Source of the DNA: Litsea cubeba
Lineage: Eukaryota > Streptophyta > Magnoliopsida > Laurales > Lauraceae
Direction: 5' to 3'
Length of the DNA: 64,000 nucleotides
NCBI GenBank assembly: GCA_012931725.1
Contig: CM022945.1
Location: 150,415,480 to 150,479,479 of the forward strand
Shown here: positions 1-9,125 of the stretch, piece by piece
Layout of the letters: each line of letters begins with the position of its first letter
Position numbering within the stretch: position 1 is the stretch's first letter
The notes under the pieces: generated by a model
Seen by the model: the letters and a program-made list of their open reading frames with translations, nothing else
The model's database searches: none
What the model was told of the DNA's origin: nothing
Translations under genes and position numbers: made by a program

Positions 1-796
1 GTGACAGCCACGACTTTAGAGAACGGCTTGATCGATGCATCGAGCAAGCAGTACAGCAGAACATGGAGATGGCCGGTTTCGCTCGAGCTCGGCTGAGCTC
101 TGATAATTTCGGCACATCTCCCTTCTCTCCAGAATCAGGAACTTCCCCCTTCCTGAAGATTTCAATGTCCCAATGTTCGTCGTTTACGACGGGACCTCGG
201 ACCCAGCAGCACACCTCCGGCACTTCACTCAGAGGATGTCAGTGTGGGGCAACGCAGACCACCTGAACTGCAGAGTCTTATCCTCCAGTCTCGGGGACTT
301 CCCCCTAAGATGGTTCTGCGCACTCCCATGAGGATCAATCACAAGTTGGTAGCAGCTCCGGAATTCCTTCATGGCGAAATCCCAAGCTCATAGGATCATC
401 CCCAGATCGGCCGCCGACCTGATGGCCCTCAGAATGAAGCAGACCGAGAACATCACGCAATTCACCAAGAGGTTCTGGACTATATACAGCCAGATCGACA
501 GTGCCTCAGATACAATAGCGACCTTGTTTTTCCAACAAGCTCTTCCGCCAGGCAATGAACTTCGGAGAGACTTGGTCCTGCTTCCCGTGGTCTCCATGAC
601 AGCACTCATGGCCAGGATAAACCGGTTCGTCATGCAAGAAGCAGACGAAGCTCGAGCTCTGGAACGCTTTGACCTTTACAAAAGCAACCTGGCGATCTCC
701 AGCTCGGCAGATGTCTCCAGTTCGGCTGATATCTCCAGCTCGACAGATGTCTCCAGCTTGCCAGAAGTCTCCTCCTCCAGCTCGGGAGGCAGCTAG
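1..796 (+). pseudogene. gag: Ty3/gypsy gag, partial, frameshifted
   Basis: Capsid-region remnant of a Ty3/gypsy gag. One frame is open from an ATG at 173 to a stop near 350 and reads like the plant gag motif: YDGTSDPAAHLRHF, then a segment ending in GDFPLRWFCALP. The second half (371-796) is in another frame, containing RMKQTENITQFTKRFW and LMARINRFVMQEADEA, which match the later part of the retrotransposon-gag domain. A frameshift therefore lies at about 350-370. The C-terminus is a Ser-rich run built from a repeated SSADVSSS-like unit. No zinc knuckle, protease or polymerase follows before the LTR at 2184, so this looks like the 3' part of a gag-only element. The 5' part lies outside the window. 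Confidence 0.75.
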
Positions 797-821
797 ATGT
801 CTCCTATCATCACTTAAATTC

Positions 822-1015
822 GACCGCACGTCAGCTTCGATCGCACGATCCTCTACCATCATTTCTGGCGGCACGGTCCTCTACTGTCAGCTTCGATGAT
901 ACCGGCACGGCCCTCTACTGTTGGCTTCGATCGTACGACCCTCTACCGTCAATTCGAAGGCACGGTCCTCTACTGTCAGCCTTGATCGCACGGTCCTCTA
1001 CCGCCATCAGATCAT
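822..1015 (+). repeat. Minisatellite, about 40-45 bp unit
   Basis: Four to five diverged units around gcacggtcctctaccgtca and the flanking gcttcgatcgcac, directly after the gag remnant. This is untranslated 3' internal sequence of the gypsy element. Confidence 0.7.
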
Positions 1016-1129
1016 CTCTTACAGTTCGGCCGCGTGCCGAATCTCGACTTCGTGCATCGTGGCAGTAATGTCAGGTTCTCGGCCTCACGCTGGCACGACC
1101 TCAGGCTGGTCTCGGCCTCACGAAGGTCT

Positions 1130-1800
1130 CGCCACCAAGCTCACCCTGGGGTCGCTCGTATAGCACTCAGGCGTGACTCGTTCTTCGGCATCACCACCGA
1201 GCTCACCTTGGGGTCGCTTGTATAGCACCTGGGCGTGACTCGCGTCCGGCAGCAAAGCCACCGAGCTCACCCTGGGGTCGCTCGTATAGCACTCAGGGGT
1301 GACTCGTTCTACGGCATCACCACCGAGCTCACCCTGGGGTCGCTCGTGTAGTACTCAGGTGTGACTTGTTCTTTGGCATCGCCACCGAGCTCACCCTGGG
1401 GTCGCTGGTATAGCACTCAGGCGTGACTCGTTCTTCGGCATCGCCACCAAGCTCACCCTGGGGTCGCTTGTATAGTACCTGGGCGTGACTCGCGTCCGAC
1501 AGCAGAGCCACCGAGCTCACCATGGGGTCGCTTGTATAGCACTCAGGGGTGACTCATTCTTCGGCATCGCCACCGAGCTCACCCTGGGGTCGCTTGTATG
1601 GCACCTGGGTGTGACTCACGTCCGGCAGCAGAGCCACCGAGCTCACCCCGGGGTCGCTCGTATAGCACTCAGGCGTGACACGTCCTTCGGCATCGCCACC
1701 GAGCTCACCCTGGGGTCGCTTGTATAGCACCTGGGCGTGACCCGCACCCCATCAACTTGGCCACCGAGCTCGTCCCAGCATCGCTTTCATAGCAGCTGGG
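1130..1800 (+). repeat. Minisatellite, about 60-63 bp unit, 10 or more copies
   Basis: Regular tandem array whose unit contains gagctcaccctggggtcgct, then tatagcactcaggcgtgact and a variable ttcttcggcatc or gtccggcagca block. Copies recur roughly every 62 bp, with degenerate units after 1740. Short ORFs across it are only repeat translations. It lies between gag and the 3' LTR. Confidence 0.85.
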
Positions 1801-2183
1801 CATGGCTTGCACTACGGCAGGGTCGCCACATGCCTTCTCAGCCTTATGCCGGTCCGACCTCGTGCTGGCCATGGCCTCGTGCGAGCTCGGCTTCATGTCA
1901 TCCTTCGATAGCAATCCGGCTAAATGGTGGTGTCAAAGCTCGGTAATTATCGTGATAACAACCTCGGCTAGATATGAAATACGCTACAGTGCTGAAGCAA
2001 AGATCCTACATCCTCTCAAACTCGTTTGATGATCAGACAAGTTCATCACCAAAAGGCATTCGCCTCGGTCATCGCATCGGCCTTTGAATCTCCCACATCT
2101 CTTTTACCAGGCTCTCCTTACACGATATTCAGCTTCCGACCTCCAAGAGTCGAACTCCAAGAGGTCAGAACCTGGGGGGCTAT
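1801..2183 (+). other. Gypsy internal sequence, ends in polypurine tract
   Basis: No coding signal recognised. The end (cctggggggctat, about 2171-2183) is a G-rich tract immediately before TGTGTGGGGATG and is the likely polypurine tract priming plus-strand synthesis. Confidence 0.55.
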
Positions 2184-2970
2184 TGTGTGGGGATGTTTCC
2201 GAGCTCATCCGAGTCCCGGCCAGACGCTCCATCTCGGGCTCCCGCACCAGCTAGTCCATCTCGGCAGGGCTTAGTCTCGGCAACAGTGCCAGCCTCTAGC
2301 TCAGCCAAGTGATTCCATTTTGATCGTACGCTCATAAGCTCCACCTCGGCCAAGGCATCCCCAGCCTGGCCAGGGACTTCCGCTCGGTCCAGACTCCACC
2401 TCGGCATCCCTGCGAGGTGTCCAGCCAAGTCAAGGTCGCTCCCGACCTCGACACCAGGCACCCTAGATCAGTCACACACCTCGGCTATAACACGAGGAAG
2501 ACCTATGGCGGGGGCTGACAGCTGTCCTCCCATGGACACTTAAGCACACTACAGCACGTGCGACAAGACAAGGGCACCGCCCACGTCCACTGATAGAACG
2601 GCATCCGCAGACGCCCGAGTATGGCCCGATGCGACACGATGTGCTACGATGGGACAGCTCCCTGAAAGAGTCACCTCATTGTCTCCTCACTTCCTCTATA
2701 AAAGGAGCCAAATCAGAACAATAAAGGAGGCTCTTTTTTCGGAGGGAACCACACGCTGGTATCATCTTCTTTCTCCATCTCAATCTCCATCCTATTGTTC
2801 AGTTCCCACACTGACTTAGGCATCGGAGAGCCTTGCGCCGCCCAGGCCAGGGTCCTCTGACCTACTGTTCTTCCTCCCCTTCTCAGTTTTCAGACAGGCA
2901 GCGGTGTTCTTCTCAAGAGGCTCGCCTCCACCCATCCTCTCTTTGTGAGTGACATTTTTATGCACTTACA
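2184..2970 (+). mobile_element. 3' LTR of gag-only gypsy element (Tat-like)
   Basis: Begins TGTGTGGGGATG after the polypurine tract. It contains a TATA box at 2697-2704 and a conserved downstream block ggcatcggagagccttgcgc...ggccagggtc. That block is also found reverse-complemented at about 62390-62440 in the LTR at the right end of the window, so the two LTRs are related. The 3' border is uncertain: candidate CA ends lie between 2955 and 2970. The target duplication cannot be tested because the left LTR is outside the window. Confidence 0.65.
2697..2704 (+). promoter_or_regulatory. LTR TATA box
   Basis: TATAAAAG in ttcctctataaaaggagcc, the probable RNA polymerase II promoter core of the LTR. 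It defines the U3/R side about 500 bp into the LTR. Confidence 0.65.
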
Positions 2971-3830
2971 GAGTTGGATATGAAAATCAAAGAGGATTTA
3001 AAGACGGTAGCGTTGGGCACATCAAAAATCAACTAGCTTGATCCTAGGATATCAGTTGCATGGTGCAAGCCCCATGAAGTTTCGATTGAATCGGTAGCCA
3101 TTTTTTCCTTGCACAAAACTCAGCACAAATTGTCTGCAGTTTGGGTTAGCTTGATGTGTGGGGGTGGCTTTCACAACTAGGGATATAAGCCTTAATTTCC
3201 AGGTCTGAAGTGAGACCGTCTCTTTTGATATTTCATTTGTTTCCTACCTGATATTTTGGCAATCCATAGAAACCATCTTCTGTGGACTTCATGGCATGTG
3301 AAATCCACTATTCTTTTTCCAAGGACATCTTTAGGGATGGATTCCACACCCATGGAGTCTCCAATTTTCTTAGTGCAGTAATGGAGAAAGGATGGAGAGC
3401 CCACAGTTTTCGTGGAAAACTGCACTGTCCAAGACCTCCCCCTCGGACTTCAAAATCCTGAAGATGGTGGATTTTTGCTGAAATTTTTTCACAGAAAATT
3501 GTTGCATCAAACATCAGATCATCATTTATGTGTGGAAAACTTTTACTTATGTGTGGAAATGTTGCCGCGTAGAAAATTTCTGTATACAAATAAGAAGTTC
3601 CCATTTTCTGAAGAAATGAAATGACCCCAGAAATAAAAATGCTACTGAAAATTCTCTCATACAAACATGCCCTAACTTATTGTAATATTTTAACACTCCC
3701 ATTGTTATTTTCCCCTTGTGTTTCTAAATTAATTCTACATCATATACAATAAAAGCTAAGGAGTGGAACTGATACTCTATTTTTCGTGAGGCGCGCTCAT
3801 TTTAGTTCTTCCATTTTTTATCTATTGCAG
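2971..3830. other. Host flank, probably intron
   Basis: AT-rich single-copy-looking DNA between the gypsy LTR and the exon at 3831. It ends in a pyrimidine tract and acceptor tctattgcag (3821-3830). The ORFs at 3192-3664 have no recognisable motif and look like chance frames. No further exon was recognised. Confidence 0.45.
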
Positions 3831-3848
3831 GGTCATCAATATGAAACT
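3831..3848 (+). pseudogene. CorC/CNNM-type Mg transporter-like exon, 5' 18 nt
   Basis: First 18 nt (codons G H Q Y E T) of an exon preceded by a good acceptor at 3830. The copia element inserted directly after these codons. The last five bases, AAACT, are the target duplication repeated at 36035-36039, and the reading frame resumes at 36040. See the entry at 36040-36201 for the identification. Confidence 0.6.
3844..3848. repeat. Target site duplication AAACT of the copia element
   Basis: AAACT immediately precedes the 5' LTR start TGTTAG (3849). The identical AAACT at 36035-36039 immediately follows the 3' LTR end CCAACA (36034). This 5-bp match is the usual product of Ty1/copia integration and confirms both outer boundaries. 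Confidence 0.95.
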
Positions 3849-5083
3849 TGTTAGTTTTATGGACTCAATCTAGTAGATGATATAATAAATTGATTAATTT
3901 CTTTATTTAGCAGTATATTCATGCTTTCCTTTCATAAGATGAATGGCGATTTATTATATACTTGCACATAACCAATACAAATGACATGATGGTTCATGAG
4001 ATGAACCGGAGTCCACAAGTAAATTAGATGTAACACATGTGTATGGATGAGATCCACATACGGGAGACATGTGTGAAAAATCTTATACTTAAAATATCTT
4101 CACAACCAGTGATGAGACTGGACATCTCATACTGACAAGGTTGCAACACTTTGATCACTATGAGATAGTGTGATTTGTCTCGATCATCAGAATGGAAGAT
4201 TCTGGATCATAGTGCTGGTACATTGGATGTATTGAAGGACCATGAGAAGCACCTTATAAACACTGTCTTTACTTTAAGGTCTGCTCTCATAATTCCCTAG
4301 CAATAGGCTCTCAATCCTGAGACATTAATGAACTCAAATTTCTATCTATTCATTTGCTTTGAGTCACCAATGAGTGAGGCCAACTGTAGGTCAACACCTC
4401 GGTGATTTGGGTACGTGGTAGTAGAGCTGTGGGAACATTCAATGGTCAAGATGGAATCTATCTCTAATATCCCCTTATGCCAATTAATGGATTTATCATT
4501 GGTAAGTGCACACCCATTCCGATTAAGAGTTAATTGGAAAGGTACCTATGATCATTATAATTAATTAGAGCTCAAGGATTATAAGATATGGATCTAGTTT
4601 GGAAGACAGGTCTAATTGATTTATGGATATTGATAGAGGGGTCTACTTATGGTAATGTGGAAGTTTATGGTCTTCTATGTAATATTTCTAAGACTGGAGT
4701 TCAATTGCATTTATATAGTGGAGTTATTTGCAATTAACTGTGGGCCCAGATTACACATGAGATGTGGGGTCGCGTGTCCCAGTTGGAGCCAGCTTTCTAA
4801 GGAATCCCTAGTGGTCCCCACGCTAGCCCTATTATTAGAAAGTATCTAATTCTAGTTGAACTCTAAAAGGAAAGTTACTATTTCTATTTGAAGTGAGACT
4901 TCTAATAGTGGTAATAGTAGACTTACTAATTTTAGTAGAAGTGAGACTTCTATTTTAATTAGAAAGGAATTAGAAAGTTACTAATCATATTTGAAGTGAG
5001 ATTTCTAATTATGATATGGTAAATTACTAATTAATGGAAGTAAGACTTCTATTGTAATTAGTAAAGAAGAGGTTACTAAAAGT

Positions 5084-5091
5084 TATAAATA
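5084..5091 (+). promoter_or_regulatory. Copia LTR TATA box
   Basis: TATAAATA inside agttataaatatagagg. The same box is present in the 3' LTR at 35500-35507. Confidence 0.7.
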
Positions 5092-5468
5092 TAGAGGAGA
5101 AAAAGGAGCCTGGACGTCTATGAATAATCCCACCCTAGGGATTCACGCCCAAGGCCCCCTTGTGCAAGAGTTGCACATGCCCCTTCTTCTCTCACTCTTC
5201 TAGTTCTCTTTCTAGTTCCTTCCTAGAGTTCCTAGCAGTTTTCTCTTGGAGATCCCACCATCTTCTTGAGAAAAAGGAGAATCTGATATGGGTCATAGCG
5301 TGGAAGATCAAGAGGTCTTGGAGATCCCTATTTGATTAGTGAAAGCGTTTCATCATCAAAGAAAGACGCAACTTCTCCATTAGAGCACAACCGAGCTCCA
5401 AAGGTATAATCTACTTCCTTGCATATTGTAGATTATTATGGATGCTTATTAGTTACTGTTTCTATCTT

Positions 5469-5473
5469 TTAGA
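5469..5473. repeat. Target site duplication of the nested gypsy element (ttaga / ctaga)
   Basis: ttaga at 5469-5473 and ctaga at 28656-28660 flank the gypsy element. The unoccupied site in the copia 3' LTR (about 35882-35894) reads tatcttcgagatagattg, as expected for one copy of this 5-mer, with single-base differences. Confidence 0.88.
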
Positions 5474-6272
5474 CGATGGACCGCGCTCCTGCTCGGTTCT
5501 ACCGAGGTCGGCGGACGTGGGAGTCCGTTGGGTCCGACCCTTTCGTAATCGGGGGGCAGAGGCGTGCATCAACATTTCTTTTGTGTGGGTGTGCCAGATT
5601 TTCTATTTTACTTGGAATTGCAAGTGGTGATCCGGAGATCGACCTTCGCAAGTAAAAAGGAAATCAACTTCTTTCAAGTTTTCCATTGCACATATATTTA
5701 AGAAAAGAGACATTTTCTTGGTTTGCCGTGAAAGGCGATTTTTTTTGGCATTTATAGCCGATTTTTGGCGTTTATAGCCGATTTTGGCGTTTATAGCCGA
5801 TTTACAATCCTTATCAATAATGAAAGACAAGAGTTGTGATTTTTGTCTCTTTTGAAAAAATACAAACTACAATGAAAAGCAAGAAAAGGAGGATCTAACT
5901 TCTCAGGAGATTGTGGGGGACCCGTTTAGATTGACGGTCGCAAGCCATATGTGGGCTTCGCCATCATCCATGCAGATGAGAACAGAGGATGCTATTGATT
6001 CGCTTGGCTTGGCTATAACCTTAGGTTTTTAGAGGACAAAGACCAAAAGGAGGTCCTATGTCCAATAAAAAACTGAGTAGACAGGCTGAAAAGCCACATC
6101 TAAGCCAATGGAGGCAGAGGGAGAAGGCAAGGACCTTGGGGGGGGGGGGGGGGGTGCCCCCAAGGGACTTTTGTCACCTTGTAGCGGTGGTCGGTGTAGA
6201 ACTTCCGCAGAGTTTTCCCTCTTTTCCTTCTCTGATTTTCTCCGTTGTTTTTTTCTTCTTGGAGAGCTCTCC

Positions 6273-6280
6273 TATTTATA
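6273..6280 (-). promoter_or_regulatory. Gypsy 3' LTR TATA box
   Basis: Minus strand reads TATAAATA within gcctataaatagg. The same box at 26928-26935 in the 5' LTR would drive the genomic transcript. Confidence 0.65.
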
Positions 6281-6960
6281 GGCTTTTAGGTAGCCATTTA
6301 GGAGGGTTTATGGGCTTTTATTGTCATTAAGCCGCATAATGGGAGGAGTTACAAGATTTAATTCTTTATTTTGTAACTCCTTTTTCTTGGCTTCTGATTG
6401 GCCGGAGGAGATTGAGGGCATTTAATCGCCCTTAATCGCCATGATGGGAGGAGTTTCATGGGTTAAATGCCATGAATCACTTTACTTGTAACTCCCGGAT
6501 GCTTGCTTCTGATTGGTCCGTCCGAAGAAATGGATTAATGACTGTAATAAAGCTAGTCAATTAATCGCATTAAATGGTCGCCGAGCAGTTGAAGAGTCGC
6601 GGGCCGTGCCGCGTCTTTTGGGATTCTTCTGGCAATGATCATCGAAGGGTCTTCATGTAGATCGACATCGGATGACCATGTGACTTTAGGTGTTGGTTGC
6701 CAACGGCGGGTCAGTGCCATCTGTCCTGTCGATTTCTCGATCGGTCGGGAAGAAAGCACACTTTTTTTTTGTTGACCGGGTGGCGATCAATGTTGTTTCC
6801 GATACTTTTGATGATTGACCCGTGTTTTTTGACTCATGTCAGAGGATTTGGTGTCCTCAAAAGTATGAGTTTTGGAAACTACCAGAGGCTGGACGCTTCG
6901 AATCACGAAAAAAAACGACGAAAACCGGGGTTTCCGGGGCCTTCCTGGCGATCCCGGGCT

Positions 6961-6988
6961 CCAGGGTCGCAGGGGCCTGCGACCCTGG
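6961..6988. repeat. Perfect GC-rich inverted repeat in U3
   Basis: ccagggtcgcagg, two bases, cctgcgaccctgg: arms of 13 bp with a 2-base centre. It is present unchanged in the other LTR at 27611-27638 and lies about 680 bp upstream of the LTR TATA box in element orientation. Confidence 0.85.
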
Positions 6989-8009
6989 GGGGTTTTCCCC
7001 CTTTTTTGTCCCGTTTTGTGTCCGTTTTTGCTGTTTTTCGATTCTTTTTTCTCTGTATTTTTCCTTGACATTTTGACCATTTATTGGCTTGATTTCCCTG
7101 TAGGAAACCTGATAAGAATGCTTGCATTTTGGTTTGTAAAGTTTCCAATTTCCTGAGAAAGCCGAAGACTTTGTCGCGCAGAGCTTGCCGATTTTCCGTC
7201 AGAAGCTGAAACTGGGTCAAACGATGTCGGAATGACCTGAAATTTGGTGTGAAGCCTCCTGAGCAATAAATAAGACCAACATAGGCTTTTTTTATGAGTT
7301 TTGAAGCCGTTTGGGGTCCTATCACCAGTAGACTCGCTTTTGTCGCGATGAAGATGTCGCGGTTTGATGTGTGGTCAACCGATGTCCGATTGACTTAAAA
7401 TTTGACAGGGAACCTATTGGAGTCATTTTAAGATGATCCATAGGCTCTGTCTTGGAAGCCATGGTCCCGGAGAGCTTTGCCAGCCGAGACGCCTGATTTG
7501 GCTTCCGAGCAGTCAAACTATGGTCAAATGTTGTCGAAATGACCTGAAATTTGACGTGCAGCCCTTTGTAAGCATTTTGAAGCCGTCCATGTGCTCTATC
7601 TGATGAGTAATGTCCTCGGCGGTTCTTGCTGCCGAGAGGCTTGATTTAGCTGTTCGAGGGTTGATGTAGGGTCAAACGTTGTCGGTTTGACTCGGAACTT
7701 GACGTGGAGCCTTTTGGATATATTTTGAGACCATTTGTCGGCTCTGATCGAAGATTTGGTGTCTCCGATGCTTTCGCCGCCGAGAGCTCCTTTTCGGCTG
7801 TCGGAGAAGCTAAGTTAGGCCAAATGATTTTGAAATGCCCCGAAACTTCTTGTGTACTCTTTTGGCTGTCTTGAAGGTTCTTGCAGTTTTTGTTTGATTC
7901 TGACAAGATTTGATTTTTTGGAAGCAGCATTGCCTATTTTATGGCAGGTTGCGACTTCATGTAGCTCTTTGGATCTAGAAGAGGTAAAGTGACATTTTTG
8001 GTGTCAACA

Positions 8010-8020
8010 AATTCCCCCTT
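8010..8020 (-). promoter_or_regulatory. Polypurine tract of the gypsy element
   Basis: Minus strand AAGGGGGAATT directly abuts the 3' LTR start TGTTGACACC. It fixes the element's orientation as right to left. Confidence 0.88.
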
Positions 8021-8990
8021 GAGGTACAGCGACGAGTTGCTTAACATTTGTAGTCGATGTGCCTCGAAGAGATTTTTGAAGGAGAGCCTGTGACTTGACC
8101 AAGAGTCTTTGAGCAGTCTTTCTTTTTGGTATTTGTAGCCTTTTGAGCTTCCAGGGGAATTTTATGGTAGTGAAAGGGATCACGTACCATCTCGAGGCAA
8201 AGTTTTGAAGATGACATCAGGGATGTGGATTTGGGTTTTGACCTTGTGACCTAACAGGTTGTATGTGGTAGGTTAGGGGGTCGGGTTTGGTTTTGATCGT
8301 GTGACCCAACAAGCTGTATGTGGAATGTTGGGGGATTAATTTTGGTTTTGATCTTGTGACCTAACAGGCTATATGTGGCAAGTTAGGGGATCAGGTTTTG
8401 GTTTGATTTTTGTGGAATGTCAATTTCAAGATTTTGGCTCAATTTGGTATATGAGGCTGGATGGTTTGATTTTTGGAAGCTCATTCGGCTTGGAATTCTC
8501 TTTGTATGGTTGAATCAACTCAAAAGAGGCATGGAACCATTTTTGTATACTCTTGGTAAGAGGGACTTCTCTTTGACTAAAAGCCCAAATTTTTTTTTTT
8601 TTGTGCCTAGGTGGTCAAACCTGGCTCATGTGGGCTAACCCATAGGACCTTAAGCTTTTGAAATGGCTTAGATCTCCTATGGTGTCATTTTTGTAAAGAA
8701 TATCCAAAAATATCTCTTTTGGATAGAGAATATCTAAGAATATCTTTACCTAGAGAGAATCTCTCATGTTCCCTTTATTTTGGGATAGGATATCTCAAGA
8801 TATCTTTCTTTTGGGAAAGAATCCTTCATTGATCCTATCTTTTGGGAGAAAATCTCTCATTGATTTCTTTTTGGGAGAAAATCCTTCAAGATATCTTTCT
8901 TTTGGGAAAGAATCTTTCTAATCTCTTTCATTTGGTAAGGTTACTAATTAGTAACACTTACCTCTTTCTTCTTTCCTTCTTTGGTTTGCT
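8021..8990 (+). repeat. Repeat-rich spacer between 3' LTR and antisense promoter
   Basis: Contains three units of about 57 bp at 8229-8400 around ttgtgacctaacaggctgta. It also contains an irregular array at 8690-8940 built from ttttgggagaaaatctctc and aagatatcttt. No ORF has a recognisable product. In the plus direction this is the upstream region of the PMD gene. Confidence 0.65.
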
Positions 8991-8996
8991 CTCTTC

Positions 8997-9004
8997 TATA
9001 AAAG
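8997..9004 (+). promoter_or_regulatory. Promoter (TATA) of the antisense PMD gene
   Basis: TATAAAAG about 120 bp upstream of the ATG at 9126. A CT-rich leader (cttcttcttc, cttctccatca) before the ATG looks like a plant 5' UTR. It sits inside the retroelement and points opposite to gag-pol. Confidence 0.6.
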
Positions 9005-9125
9005 CAAGGAGGAGGTTGGATTTCTTGCTCTTATTACTTTATTTTGCAATAATCTCAAGAGGGCTTAAAGACCAAGAGTTCTTCTTCTTCAAGATCTTCA
9101 AGACTTTTCTTCTTCTTCTCCATCA

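Larger units (their letters stand above)
3849..5473 (+). mobile_element. Copia 5' LTR, left part
   Basis: Matches 34265 to about 35885 of the 3' LTR almost base for base until ...tttctatctt, where the gypsy element inserted. It contains a TATA box TATAAATA at 5084-5091, with transcription expected to start near 5115. The rest of this LTR is at 28661-28804. Confidence 0.95.
5474..8009 (-). mobile_element. Gypsy 3' LTR
   Basis: 2536-bp LTR, nearly identical along its length to 26124-28655. In element orientation it starts TGTTGACACC at 8009 and should end TCCATCA, but at 5474 the terminal base is changed (plus strand cgatgg instead of tgatgg). U3 contains four to five diverged units of about 160 bp (7190-7870) around tgacctgaaatttgacgtg. 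Compared with the other LTR it lacks about 29 bp near 6230 and has three instead of two tttatagccga units at 5750-5805. Confidence 0.93.

Noticed and set aside
1034..1946. Several 60-80 aa ORFs with repeated GVARIALRR-like peptides
   Set aside because: Pure translations of the 62-bp minisatellite.
6697..7325. Overlapping ORFs on both strands in the LTR
   Set aside because: Shadow frames of U3 sequence; similar frames appear in the other LTR but no conserved protein, and they overlap the GC inverted repeat.
5474..8009. Reading the nested gypsy element as plus-strand
   Set aside because: Primer site, polypurine tract and all gag-pol domains are on the minus strand; only the PMD gene is on the plus strand.
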